Source: Mariprofundus sp. EBB-1 (GTDB lineage Bacteria > Pseudomonadota > Zetaproteobacteria > Mariprofundales > Mariprofundaceae). From it: DNA of 53,962 bases. Below are positions 10,533 to 19,439 of this stretch, one piece after another. Location: the NCBI RefSeq assembly GCF_003665155.1, contig NZ_RCFQ01000019.1:1-53962 (forward strand). Reading direction: 5' to 3'. A model generated the notes under the pieces. That model was not told where the DNA came from, ran no database searches, and was given only the letters and a program-made list of their open reading frames with translations. Numbering within the stretch: position 1 is the first letter of the stretch; every line of letters begins with the position of its first letter. Position numbers and translations under genes: made by a program.

Positions 10533-10534
10533 CT

Positions 10535-10642
10535 AGTAATACAACCCGGAAGTTCGTGAAAAAACAGTATGCTATAATTCATTGGTTTTAAGGCATTTCA
10601 AGCATTATTAAACTTTCACGAACTTACGGGTTAGCGTATTAG
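10535..10642. repeat. MITE-like inverted-repeat element with internal TATAAT
   Basis: Two long arms face each other: 10543-10561 (core CCGGAAGTTCGTGAAA) and 10614-10632 (core TTTCACGAACTTACGG) match at 18 of 19 positions. A further TAATAC pair outside them is offset by two bases, giving arms to 10535 and 10642. The 52-base loop is AT-rich and contains an extended -10 box, TGCTATAAT (10570-10578). The structure could be a small non-autonomous mobile element, a long-loop hairpin at the end of the lipoprotein transcript, or both. I see no encoded protein and no clear target duplication. Confidence 0.7.
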
Positions 10643-10806
10643 CAGAGGAATGCCTGATAATAGATTCCAGAGGTGGCCTCTGCGCCGCCTTGGGGCCTTT
10701 CCTGAGCAAAACAGTTGGTTTTAGTCTACAATCAAATATGGCTATCAATATGTATGGCTAAAACCGTGGGAGGATACTCACCTGAAGGCAATGGTATGAT
10801 AAAATT

Positions 10807-12933
10807 GTGATCCAGACGCGCCCTATGCGTATGTCTCCGCTCTCTATATTGCTCACCTGTTCGACGCTTGGGTTGGCTGGCATGCTGGCGGCAATCTGGC
10901 TCGCCATGCAAATCCCGCTTCTGCAGGCTGAATTTCAGATAGACCCATCAGGCAACCGTTTAATGATTCACACATCTGAGTTAGATCATGAACCACTCCG
11001 GTCACTCGGAACCGGTACACAACATATACCTGCTGTCCCGGCACTGCTGATCGAAGATATGGATGCCTTGCCTGACTATGCAGCCAGACGGGATTTTCTG
11101 GACGGCCAACAGTTTCTGATCAACAGCATGCAACAAGGCTCCTTGCAGCTCACGCTGGATGACGGGCAAACCCTTTCACTACCGGTATTACAACGCGCCT
11201 TCACAGATTTACCGTTCATGTTCTGGTTCCAGATGATCAGCGGCTACCTCGGGCTCATCATCGGGTCTGCGGTATGGGCATTCAGCCGCCAGAAGCAGGC
11301 TGCACTACCGTTGGCCATCATGGGACTGGGTCTGGCGATGGCGGCCTGGTCGGCCGGCATTTACAGCACACGCGGCCTGGCGATGGATGCGAATTGGTTC
11401 CGTCTGCTCGGATCGATCAATCATCTGGGAGCTATCCTGTATGCCTGTATGATGAGCGCCCTGTTATGGCGTTATCCGTTGCCTATGCGCGGTGATAAAT
11501 GGATTGGTATGACTGCTCTGTTTACCGCTTCCATGATCTGGGGGGCAGACACGCTGGCGCTCGGATCAACACCGAACATCACGTTTTTTATACCCTTTTT
11601 CATCGTGTTTTTGTCATCCATCCTACTGGCGGTTCGGCAATGGCGGGCATCGGCATGTGATCCAGTTGCTCGCGCAGCACTCGGCTGGCTATTGTTATCC
11701 GTATTTTTCGGCACCGTATTGTTCTCCGGCCTGTCCATGCTGCCCATGATGCTGACAGGGCATGCGCTATTGGGATCGCAGGGCTTATTGATGGGAGCGC
11801 TGGCACTGGTGCACCTCGGATTGGCGCTGGGCATTATCCGCTATCGCCTGTTCGATATCGGTCAATGGTGGTTTGCCGTCTGGAGCTGGCTAGTCGGTGG
11901 AATGCTGGTCATTGCATTGGATTTTCTACTCCTGTCACTATGGGTCTGGCCACAGACGCTGGCTTTGCCTGTCACCATGCTGATTGCAGGACTGATCTAT
12001 TTTCCGCTCAGGCAGTGGTTGTGGCAACGGCTTATGCGTCATCCGGAGCCAGAACATGAATTATTCTATACACAGCTAGCTGCCATGTGTTCACAACCGG
12101 ATAAAAATCTACAGATAGAAACAGACTGGAGTAGCTTGCTGGCAAGCATGTTTTCACCCATGGAAATCATCCCTCAAGCACACGCCTACGCATTACCGCA
12201 ATTACTGAACAATGGCAGTCATTTACAAGTGCCTGCGCTTATTGACGAGAGTTCCTTGTTACTGGGTTACCCGGCTAAAGGTAAGCGCCTGTTCACCCAA
12301 GTAGATGTACGGATGGCCGAGCATTACATCACCATGGGACGCAATATGTTAAGCCAGATTCGTGAAAAACAGGCGGCCACCAGGTTGGAACGACAACGCA
12401 TCATGAACGATCTGCACGACGAACTGGGTGGAAAGTTACTGGAGCTGAGCTATCAATCATCCGAATCACCGGTGCAATCACTGGCTCGTTCGGCCATTCA
12501 GGATATGCGCGATCTGGTTCATTCCAGCCATGAAGAAAACCTGGTGCTGGACCATGTGCTATCGGACTTGCGTGGTATGATTGCCAGCCAGACCGAGCTG
12601 GCTGATATTATGCTGAAATGGGGTAGTGCTATCGCGGATGATACAAACATCGCAGGCTGGCAGGCATTGCATCTGCGTCGCATCATAAAGGAAGCGGTGA
12701 CCAATGTTATTCGACATGCTCAGGCCACAGAAATAGTCATCAGCATTGCACTCGAAGATGGTCTGTTGTTACTATCTATAGCCGATAATGGTGGTGGTTT
12801 GTACCAGACACAAAGCAAGGGGAGTGGCTTGATGAGCATGCGACAGCGAGCAGAAAAACTGGCCGGAGAAATTCGCTGGGAAAATCAACCGGAAGGTGGC
12901 TGTAAAGTGAGCCTGCAATGCCCCCTATCATGA
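10807..12933 (+). CDS. NarL-type membrane sensor histidine kinase
   Basis: This 708-residue kinase has an N-terminal helix, a periplasmic segment (about 40-135), then a block of about seven helices (about 138-400) resembling 7TM sensor modules. A linker leads to a HisKA_3-type dimerisation domain and HATPase domain. The phosphoacceptor is His537 in NDLHDELGGKLLEL; the ATPase shows KEAVTNVIRHA and IADNGGG. This subclass normally phosphorylates LuxR-type regulators, and one follows with a 4-base ATGA overlap. The start is GTG at 10807 or ATG at 10825; neither has a good ribosome binding site. A 4-codon frame (10796-10810) ends on that GTG and might couple translation. The signal is unknown; the neighbouring giant lipoprotein is a possible target or partner, by position only. 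Confidence 0.88.
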   Translation: MIQTRPMRMSPLSILLTCSTLGLAGMLAAIWLAMQIPLLQAEFQIDPSGNRLMIHTSELDHEPLRSLGTGTQHIPAVPALLIEDMDALPDYAARRDFLDGQQFLINSMQQGSLQLTLDDGQTLSLPVLQRAFTDLPFMFWFQMISGYLGLIIGSAVWAFSRQKQAALPLAIMGLGLAMAAWSAGIYSTRGLAMDANWFRLLGSINHLGAILYACMMSALLWRYPLPMRGDKWIGMTALFTASMIWGADTLALGSTPNITFFIPFFIVFLSSILLAVRQWRASACDPVARAALGWLLLSVFFGTVLFSGLSMLPMMLTGHALLGSQGLLMGALALVHLGLALGIIRYRLFDIGQWWFAVWSWLVGGMLVIALDFLLLSLWVWPQTLALPVTMLIAGLIYFPLRQWLWQRLMRHPEPEHELFYTQLAAMCSQPDKNLQIETDWSSLLASMFSPMEIIPQAHAYALPQLLNNGSHLQVPALIDESSLLLGYPAKGKRLFTQVDVRMAEHYITMGRNMLSQIREKQAATRLERQRIMNDLHDELGGKLLELSYQSSESPVQSLARSAIQDMRDLVHSSHEENLVLDHVLSDLRGMIASQTELADIMLKWGSAIADDTNIAGWQALHLRRIIKEAVTNVIRHAQATEIVISIALEDGLLLLSIADNGGGLYQTQSKGSGLMSMRQRAEKLAGEIRWENQPEGGCKVSLQCPLS

Positions 12934-13568
12934 TTCAAACGGTACTCATACTTGATGACCAGCCTCATGCCAGAGCTTGGCTACGCACAGCTGTGGAAGC
13001 CAGCTTCCCACATGCACAAATGCATGAAACAGCGTCTCTGGCAGCGGCGCGTGAGGCTCTATTATCGACACCCTTCAACCTGTTTCTATGTGATCTGGGC
13101 TTGCCTGATGGTAATGGCCTTGATCTGCTTATGGATCCTTCCCTCAGGCACAAAGATATGATTACCGTTGTCTCCACCATTCATGATGAAGATGAATATC
13201 TCTTCCCGGCCCTCCGCTTTGGAATTCAAGGCTACATTCTCAAAGATCATCCGACTGAAGAGATCGCTGCCATGCTGGAACGAGCTGTATCCGGTGACCC
13301 TCCGGTATCCCCTGCCATCGCCCGAAAACTGTTACAATTCTTCCATCACCAGGGACAAAACAAACCTGAGATTCCTTTAAGCAAGCGTGAAGAAGATGTC
13401 CTGCGTATTGTATCCAAAGGTTACACTACAGCTGAAGCTGCTGGGCTGCTGGATATCAGCCAACATACGGCCCGCGAATATTTGAAATCCTGTTACCGCA
13501 AGCTGGAAGTCTCCTCTCGCTCGGAAGCTACTCTAGCAGCTATAAGACTGGGCCTGACCAAGGCGTAA
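12930..13568 (+). CDS. NarL/LuxR-family response regulator
   Basis: This is a 212-residue cytoplasmic DNA-binding response regulator. The receiver domain (1-125) has the acidic pair DD at 9-10 and phosphoacceptor Asp55 in LCDLGLPDG. The C-terminal LuxR helix-turn-helix (about 147-212) reads LSKREEDVLRIVSKGYTTAE and continues through ISQHTAREYLKSCYRKL. I place the start at 12930, where ATGA joins the kinase stop to this start; an in-frame ATG at 12918 would add four residues. The coupling makes this the cognate regulator of the preceding kinase. The target promoters are unknown. Confidence 0.92.
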   Translation: MIQTVLILDDQPHARAWLRTAVEASFPHAQMHETASLAAAREALLSTPFNLFLCDLGLPDGNGLDLLMDPSLRHKDMITVVSTIHDEDEYLFPALRFGIQGYILKDHPTEEIAAMLERAVSGDPPVSPAIARKLLQFFHHQGQNKPEIPLSKREEDVLRIVSKGYTTAEAAGLLDISQHTAREYLKSCYRKLEVSSRSEATLAAIRLGLTKA

Positions 13569-13647
13569 GCATTACGGATGAATCGCTGTAATGCCAACGC
13601 TCCAGGAGTTTATCGGATGTCGAATGTTTGTTTGATCAAAGAAGTCT

Positions 13648-14091
13648 TCATGTAATACCTGCTGCAATTTTTGCCTGGATGAATTGTGAATGATGCAGAC
13701 CTAGCAGGTCAGCTACACGGCGAATCAGCTGCTCTTCATAGGGGTCAATATGACCATCGGCCAACGCTACAGCCCACAATTCTGCCAGAATATCAATGCG
13801 TTCAGCGGTGTTAAAACCCTTTACCACGACGGATGTAAACTGGTGCATATCCAGAGCATCTTCGACCTGTTGTGATGCCTGTTCAATCAAGACATGAATC
13901 TCTGCATGGCTCAAGGCAAAACGCTTCTCCAGATGTTTGATGATTTCACTGCGCTCAGCATCCTGCAGTTTTTCATCCATACGCATGATTTCCACCATCA
14001 GGGCTGCGACCGCCAGCGTTACATCGTGTTTCCGCTCTTCTTGTGGGCTCTCTGCTGCTTTTTTCCACATCTGTTTCAGTTTTTGAATCAT
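13648..14091 (-). CDS. TerB-like (tellurite resistance TerB fold) protein
   Basis: This 147-residue, mostly helical cytoplasmic protein has the TerB-like layout: two copies of a helical unit with acidic loops, the first around MRMDEKLQDAERSEI and the second around ALADGHIDPYEEQLIRRVAD. Such acidic loops bind metal in studied TerB proteins. ATG at 14091 is chosen because GGGAGA lies 6 bases upstream; the frame is open to 14199 but that extension has no family look. There is no ter operon here: it sits alone between a response regulator and pst genes on the opposite strand. TerB-fold proteins occur in many contexts, so I do not infer tellurite resistance. Confidence 0.75.
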   Translation of the reverse strand: MIQKLKQMWKKAAESPQEERKHDVTLAVAALMVEIMRMDEKLQDAERSEIIKHLEKRFALSHAEIHVLIEQASQQVEDALDMHQFTSVVVKGFNTAERIDILAELWAVALADGHIDPYEEQLIRRVADLLGLHHSQFIQAKIAAGIT

Positions 14092-14338
14092 GCATTCTCC
14101 CAGTACGCTTTCGGCGACTCTAACCATCTCTTGTATGCATGCGAAACGGATGTTGTAAGAGATTAGGGTTCCATGAATCTCGGGAGTCCTAATCGACATA
14201 CCACAATCGATAATCCGGATGCGTTTTTAAAGTGAGCGCATTGCCTCTTTATTCATATACGCGCGCTTTGTCATGTTGGTTTTGTAATGTTTTGATCAAT
14301 GCAGCGACTTAGCCAGATATATCAGGAGAGCCGCTCAT

Positions 14339-15178
14339 ATGAAACATAAGAATATCCTATCCATTATTGCCTGCGCTATAACCGCTGTTATTTCGATCAC
14401 TCCGGTCTATGCGCATGAAACACTGCATGCCATGGGTTCAACGACGGTCATGCCAGTCGTATCAGAGGCAGCAACAGCCTTTCACAAGGCCTATCCAGAT
14501 ATTTCGATCACGGTTTCAGGCGGTGGCTCCGGCGTTGGAATCGCTGCCATGATTCAACATACCGCACAGATCGGCATGGCTTCTCGCAACACTAGCCCTG
14601 AAGAGCAGGCTAAACTGAATGAGTGGGTGGATAATATCGTCATTGCCCGTGATGCGGTTGCTGTTGTGGTATCTAAAGAAGTCTATCTTGGTGGTGTGAC
14701 ACATCTGTCCCTGGCTCAGATTGCACGCATTTATCGTGGTCAGATCACAAACTGGAAACAGTTGGGCGGGCCGGATGCACAGATTCTCGCTATCGATAAA
14801 GAAGCCAGTCGTGGCACCAGGCATGTCTTTGCCGAGGCTGTGCTCGGCAATGCCCATGCTCGCGCGCCGGGCGCATCGTTAATTTCGGGCTCGAATAATG
14901 AAGAACAGGCGATTGTCGCACGCAGTCACCAGGCGATCGGCATGCTATCCAATGCATGGCTAAATGATCGGGTACGTGGGATTGCGATTGATATGGATGG
15001 TGTGGCGATCAGTCCAACGCTTGAGCAGATTCGTAACGGCCACTATCCGATTAGCCGTGGCTTGCATATTCTCATTGCCAAAGATGCATCTCCGGCCGCC
15101 CGCGCATTTGTGCAGTTCTTACTCTCTGAAAAAGGGCAGGGCATTGTTAAAAAGGTCGGTTATCTGCCTGTGCATTAA
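14339..15178 (+). CDS. pstS: Phosphate ABC transporter, periplasmic binding protein
   Basis: This 279-residue PstS-family protein has a signal peptide of about 25 residues ending VYA-HE. Phosphate-contact segments typical of the family are visible: GSTTVMPVV, SGGGSGVGIAAM, ASRNTSPEEQ and EASRGTRHVF. It binds phosphate in the periplasm and hands it to PstCA. AGGAG lies about 10 bases before the ATG. It opens a tight pstSCAB operon (13-base gap, then a 4-base overlap, then 2 bases). The upstream region (14267-14290) has weakly PhoB-box-like TTGTCAT and TTGTAAT heptamers, but their spacing does not match a canonical Pho box. Confidence 0.93.
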   Translation: MKHKNILSIIACAITAVISITPVYAHETLHAMGSTTVMPVVSEAATAFHKAYPDISITVSGGGSGVGIAAMIQHTAQIGMASRNTSPEEQAKLNEWVDNIVIARDAVAVVVSKEVYLGGVTHLSLAQIARIYRGQITNWKQLGGPDAQILAIDKEASRGTRHVFAEAVLGNAHARAPGASLISGSNNEEQAIVARSHQAIGMLSNAWLNDRVRGIAIDMDGVAISPTLEQIRNGHYPISRGLHILIAKDASPAARAFVQFLLSEKGQGIVKKVGYLPVH

Positions 15179-15190
15179 TGGCATCATAGT

Positions 15191-16036
15191 ATGATTCTAC
15201 TTAAACCGGGGCTGTACCTGATAACAAGCTTCATAGCCTTGCTTGTACTGGCTGTGCCGTTCTTTCTGGTGCAGGCATCAGCGCCGTTCTGGGCATCTGC
15301 CGGCATCATGGTGTTAACGGGCACGGAATGGTTTCCCTATGAAATGCTATTTGGCATGTTACCTGCCATCATCGGTTCAACATGGGCAATCTTGATTGCG
15401 CTGTTTATCGCTATTCCATGCGGTGTTGCCACCGCCATTGTCACTACAGAATTGGTCTCTTCTTCACTGGCATCGGCTACGCGTATGGGTATGGAAGTGT
15501 TGGCTGCTATCCCTTCGATTGTTTACGGTTTGATTGGGCTGTGGTTACTGCTTCCTCTACTTCAGGCGTCATTTGATCTGTTGAGTGGGCATAGCCTGCT
15601 GGCTGCTGGCTTGATTCTGGCGTTAATGATTTTACCTCTGATTACCTTGATGAGCATGGATGCTTTAAAGCTGGTGTCGAGCACTCAGCGCGAAGCAGGG
15701 ATGAGTCTCGGACTGAGTTGGGAAGCACTGCTATTTCGCGTCCTGTTGCCACAAGCCTGGCCAGCCATTCGGGGCGGCATTCTGTTGGCAATGGGGAGGG
15801 CACTTGGAGAAACGATGGCTGTAATGCTGGTGGTTGGTTCACTTGATCGCATGCCGGAACCGATCATGAATGTCCTGCAACCTGCCCAGACCTTAACCTC
15901 GCGCATTGGCCGTGAAATCGGAGAGGCTGCATTTGGCTCTATCCATTTCTCCGCACTGATGGCTTGTGGTCTGTTACTGGCACTGATCGGGCTGAGCATT
16001 TCCTTGTTTGCCCATACCAGAGTCGTTAAAGCATGA
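15191..16036 (+). CDS. pstC: Phosphate ABC transporter permease PstC
   Basis: This 281-residue permease has six predicted helices and the MetI-like EAA loop near REAGMSLGLSWEALLFRVLLP. A segment typical of PstC, GGILLAMGRALGETMAVMLV, follows. It forms the inner-membrane channel with PstA. Its stop overlaps the pstA start by four bases (ATGA), which supports coupled translation and a 1:1 ratio. Confidence 0.93.
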   Translation: MILLKPGLYLITSFIALLVLAVPFFLVQASAPFWASAGIMVLTGTEWFPYEMLFGMLPAIIGSTWAILIALFIAIPCGVATAIVTTELVSSSLASATRMGMEVLAAIPSIVYGLIGLWLLLPLLQASFDLLSGHSLLAAGLILALMILPLITLMSMDALKLVSSTQREAGMSLGLSWEALLFRVLLPQAWPAIRGGILLAMGRALGETMAVMLVVGSLDRMPEPIMNVLQPAQTLTSRIGREIGEAAFGSIHFSALMACGLLLALIGLSISLFAHTRVVKA

Positions 16037-16887
16037 TGTTTTGGAAAGCCTTGAGACAATACAGGGTAAAAGGATTGCTTATCCTGATTTCTTTGCCTGC
16101 ACTGGTTCTACCTACTATTAGCCTTGTTTATATTTTATGGCAAGGGCTACCGGCTCTCAATTGGCAAACACTCAGTGGTGAAGGTGTGACTGGATTCGGG
16201 CTTGAGCATGGTATGTTTGGTCAAATATGGGGATCATTGCTATTGATGCTCGGAGCCAACGTGCTTGCGGCTCCCGCAGCACTGGGCCTGGCCCTGTTTT
16301 TTAATCTCTATGCCAATGACAACACACAACGAACGATCTTCACCCTATTGCATCTGCTTCAGTCTATCCCTCCTATTGTCTATGGTCTGTTTGGTTTGTT
16401 TGTCTTCGTTCATCTGCTGCATTTGGGGATTTCGCTTTTGGCAGGGATGATTATCTTAGCAATGATTATTTTGCCGTTGTTGGTGCTCAATGCCTTGCAT
16501 GCTCTCAAAGCAATTTCAGTTGAGCAGACGGAATCAGCCCGCTCGCTTGGTTTGAATGATATGCAATTGATCTGCCGGGTATGGGCTCCGCTGGCATGGC
16601 CTACCATGCTCACAGGCCAACTGCTCGGCATGGCTCGCGCACTATCCGAAACCGCACCAATCTTATTCACAGCCACAGTTTTTTCGGGCGTGTTGTGGCC
16701 GAGCTCCATATTTGAACCTGTCACTACTCTGCAAACACACATCTTCTACCTGGCCCAGGAAGGCGGCAATGCACACGTCGTCAGCATTGCCTGGGGGGCA
16801 GCTACGCTGCTTATTGCGCTGGTCTTGTTGTTCAGCCTGACAGCACTTTTTTTACGACGAATCGATCAACACCACAGGATATCATAG
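16033..16887 (+). CDS. pstA: Phosphate ABC transporter permease PstA
   Basis: This 284-residue inner-membrane permease partners PstC. It has six helices, IPPIVYGLFGLFVF in the central part, the EAA-type loop EQTESARSLGLNDMQLICRV, and a GMARALSETAPILF segment typical of PstA. The start overlaps the pstC stop by four bases, and pstB begins two bases after its stop. Confidence 0.93.
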   Translation: MMFWKALRQYRVKGLLILISLPALVLPTISLVYILWQGLPALNWQTLSGEGVTGFGLEHGMFGQIWGSLLLMLGANVLAAPAALGLALFFNLYANDNTQRTIFTLLHLLQSIPPIVYGLFGLFVFVHLLHLGISLLAGMIILAMIILPLLVLNALHALKAISVEQTESARSLGLNDMQLICRVWAPLAWPTMLTGQLLGMARALSETAPILFTATVFSGVLWPSSIFEPVTTLQTHIFYLAQEGGNAHVVSIAWGAATLLIALVLLFSLTALFLRRIDQHHRIS

Positions 16888-16889
16888 CC

Positions 16890-17684
16890 ATGCCTCAACA
16901 ATTAAACAGAATAGAAACGGTAGTGAAACCAGTGAATACGATGGAGGTAGAGGCAAGCAGACTCTGCATTGATCACCTCTCCTTGCAGCTTGAAGGCAGG
17001 GCAATTCTCTCCAAGCTCAGTACAACACTGCCCGCCACCGGCATTATTGCACTTATCGGGCCTTCCGGAGCAGGGAAAAGTACCCTTTTGCGCTGCTTGA
17101 ACCGCCTGTATGAACAGTGGCAGGGCGATATTACCTGGGCCGGCCAATCCATTCGCAACCGGGATACCGACCTGCTCAGACGTCAAATCGGCCTTATTGG
17201 CCAAAAACCAGCTGTTTTTCCCTGCTCAATACGGGACAATGTCATCTTCGGTTTATCGCGCCAGCAGCGCCGCGCTATTGCCGATGAAGAGATTTACAAA
17301 GCACTTCAACAGGCGGCACTCTGGCAAGAGGTTGAGCATCGATTGGGAGAGCCTGCTGAGCATCTGTCTGTTGGCCAACAGCAGCGCCTATGCCTGGCCA
17401 GAGCATTGATCCTCAAGCCCGACATGTTGATGCTTGATGAACCGACATCCGCCCTTGATCCCCGTTCGCGAGATATTATTGAACGATCAATGATGGAACT
17501 GGGCAGATCCATGCCGTTGCTATGGGTCAGCCATGACCTTGATCAGGCTCGGCGTATCAGCAATCACATCCTGTTTATGTGTGATGGAAAACTTATCGAA
17601 CAGTCGGATACCGAAAGCTTCTTCAATCAACCGAAACGCATTGAATCACGTGAATTTATGCGTTGGAGCGTGTGCGACTGTTAA
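16890..17684 (+). CDS. pstB: Phosphate ABC transporter ATP-binding protein
   Basis: This 264-residue ATPase drives PstCA. Walker A is GPSGAGKST, the signature is LSVGQQQRLCLARAL, Walker B is LMLDEPTSALDP, and the switch histidine is in WVSHDLDQ. The Q-loop region reads IGQKPAVFPCSIRDNVIFGL, which matches PstB in pattern but is diverged. An extension of about 20 residues precedes the ABC fold, and an in-frame ATG at 16941 could remove part of it. No phoU or phoBR lies in the window. The stop codon overlaps the stop of the convergent pirin gene (17681-17684), leaving no room for a terminator between them. Confidence 0.92.
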   Translation: MPQQLNRIETVVKPVNTMEVEASRLCIDHLSLQLEGRAILSKLSTTLPATGIIALIGPSGAGKSTLLRCLNRLYEQWQGDITWAGQSIRNRDTDLLRRQIGLIGQKPAVFPCSIRDNVIFGLSRQQRRAIADEEIYKALQQAALWQEVEHRLGEPAEHLSVGQQQRLCLARALILKPDMLMLDEPTSALDPRSRDIIERSMMELGRSMPLLWVSHDLDQARRISNHILFMCDGKLIEQSDTESFFNQPKRIESREFMRWSVCDC

Positions 17685-18400
17685 TCCACATATGGGCCGC
17701 GCTGATAGATTGTTTCATGATGAGGCTGGCCGAAACACCACATCAAGCGGGCACTCCTGGAAGATTGCAATTCCACCTGTGCAACATCTTCGATAAAGGC
17801 AGCATCACCACTGGCAACACGTTTCCCATTGATCTCTGCACTGCCATGCACAACATAGATAAAACCACGGTGTCCGGCGACCAGCTTGCGCGTATATGAA
17901 GATTCTGCATCCATGATTATATCAAAATACTCAACGTCCAAGTGCAAACGAATGGCTCTCTCTGCATCAACAATGGCCCTGATCGTAACACCATTTTTCC
18001 GACTTTCGGGTATCATCTCTGATTGCAGTTGCTGATAATCAGGTTCAATCGATTTCAACCGTTTGGGGAGATTAATCCATAGCTGAATGCCATGTGCACG
18101 CTCATCTGGAAATTCTGAATGCACAATGCCGCGACCGGCTGTAAAGCGTTGCGCTCCACCGGCAGCAACAGTGCCCCGATTACCAAGCGTATCGGTATGT
18201 TTCATGCCACCATCGAATAGATAGGTGATGGCCTCGAACCCCCGGTGCGGGTGATTAGGAAAACCACCCCCTGAAATATCAAAATGATCCCATAACACAA
18301 ATGGATCAAAGTTACGCAACCCTGCCACAGGCATTAGTCGCTTGACGCTCACGCCATCGCCTTCGGGTACTGTAATTGCAGATTGAATCGTTATGCTCAT
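17681..18400 (-). CDS. Pirin family protein (YhhW-like quercetinase-type bicupin)
   Basis: This 239-residue pirin is a bicupin. The N-terminal cupin carries the metal ligands in HPHRGFEAITY and GIVHSEFP. Some relatives have quercetin 2,3-dioxygenase activity and others are regulators, so the substrate is unknown. I set the start at ATG 18400, where AGAGG lies 8 bases upstream; the frame is open to 18766 but the upstream part runs over the next gene in another frame. It follows glutathionyl-hydroquinone reductase and old yellow enzyme on the same strand, suggesting a shared role in handling quinones or other electrophiles. The first two residues match the SITI-type start often seen in this family. 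Confidence 0.88.
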   Translation of the reverse strand: MSITIQSAITVPEGDGVSVKRLMPVAGLRNFDPFVLWDHFDISGGGFPNHPHRGFEAITYLFDGGMKHTDTLGNRGTVAAGGAQRFTAGRGIVHSEFPDERAHGIQLWINLPKRLKSIEPDYQQLQSEMIPESRKNGVTIRAIVDAERAIRLHLDVEYFDIIMDAESSYTRKLVAGHRGFIYVVHGSAEINGKRVASGDAAFIEDVAQVELQSSRSARLMWCFGQPHHETIYQRGPYVD

Positions 18401-18476
18401 GCTAAACCTCTTTTTCAAGACTGAGTTGATATGCGTTATACGGGGCTCTGAAAGATTCGGTGCGCCTTCAGCAATC

Positions 18477-19439
18477 TTAAAGTGAATCTCGCTGGTGCAG
18501 AGCATCAAAATCCAGTACGGGCCCTTTTGGTACAATACGGGTCGGGTTAATGGACTCATGACTATAGTAATAGTGATGCTTAATATGTTCGAAATTAACT
18601 GTCCCGGCGATGCCCGGCTGCTGATACAGGTCGCGCAAATAGCCCCATAAATTTGGCATGTCGCAGATGCGATTGCGGTTACACTTGAAGTGGCCGACAT
18701 AGACGGCATCAAAACGAACCAAGGTCGTGAACAAACGCCAATCGGCTTCAGTGATCTGATTACCAACTAAATAGCGCTGTCCGGACAATCTCTTCTCCAG
18801 TTTATCGAGTGCGGCGAACAGCTTGTCAAACGCCTCGTCATAAGGTTCTTGCGCGGTGGCAAATCCACATTTATAGACACCGTTGTTGATATCACTGTAA
18901 ACAAAATCGTTAACCTTGTTGATCTCATCATGCAATCCATCCGGATAATAATCATGCATGTTGCCGGTAAGCATGTTGAAGGCAGAATTAAACATGCGGA
19001 TAATTTCGGCCGACTCATTGGAGACGATGGTTTGTTGGTGCTTGTCCCACAAAATCGGCACAGTCACCCGCCCTGTGTAGTTCGCATCGGCCTTACTATA
19101 CAACTGGTGCGCATGCTCAAATCCATACAATGGCTCGGCTGGATCGAACTGCCAGCCTTGATCCAGCATGTGCGGGTGAACAATGCTCACAGGAATCAGA
19201 TCTTCCAGACCTTTCAGTTTGCGGAAAATGAGCGTGCGGTGAGCCCACGGACAGGCCAGAGAAACATAGAGATGATAGCGATTTGGTTCAGCTTTAAAGC
19301 CAGCTTTGCCTGCAGGGCCTGCTGAACCATCAGCAGTCAGCCAATTACGGAATTGTGCGGCCTTGCGTTCAAATCGACCTCCTGTGCTTTTGGTGTCATA
19401 CCATTGATCGGTCCAGGTACCATTGACAAGCAGGCCCAT
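18477..19439 (-). CDS. yqjG: Glutathionyl-hydroquinone reductase (Xi-class GST, YqjG/PcpF type)
   Basis: This 320-residue protein is an Xi-class glutathione transferase, which reduces glutathionyl-hydroquinones using glutathione. The catalytic cysteine motif is ACPWAHRT, preceded by the RYHLYVSL segment typical of the family; the C-terminal helical domain includes the TEADWRLFTTLVRFDAVYVG region. The ATG shares one base with the stop codon of the upstream old yellow enzyme gene (TAATG at 19437-19441), so the two are very probably translated together. This is a tighter link than the usual association of these families. Confidence 0.93.
   Translation of the reverse strand: MGLLVNGTWTDQWYDTKSTGGRFERKAAQFRNWLTADGSAGPAGKAGFKAEPNRYHLYVSLACPWAHRTLIFRKLKGLEDLIPVSIVHPHMLDQGWQFDPAEPLYGFEHAHQLYSKADANYTGRVTVPILWDKHQQTIVSNESAEIIRMFNSAFNMLTGNMHDYYPDGLHDEINKVNDFVYSDINNGVYKCGFATAQEPYDEAFDKLFAALDKLEKRLSGQRYLVGNQITEADWRLFTTLVRFDAVYVGHFKCNRNRICDMPNLWGYLRDLYQQPGIAGTVNFEHIKHHYYYSHESINPTRIVPKGPVLDFDALHQRDSL

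Noticed and set aside
13569-13594. Stem-loop after the response regulator gene considered as a terminator
   Set aside because: GCATTAC/GTAATGC pairs over 7 bp with a 12-base loop, but it is AT-rich and lacks a T-run.
13648-14091. Tellurite resistance (ter) operon linked to the vWA genes
   Set aside because: The TerB-like gene stands alone about 37 kb from the vWA genes, and no TerC, TerD or TerY-type gene is present.
14267-14290. Pho box upstream of pstS
   Set aside because: TTGTCAT and TTGTAAT are present but separated by seven bases instead of four, so the 11-bp period of a Pho box is not met.
18849-19325. 158-residue plus-strand open frame
   Set aside because: It is antisense to the glutathionyl-hydroquinone reductase gene, which has clear family motifs on the other strand.
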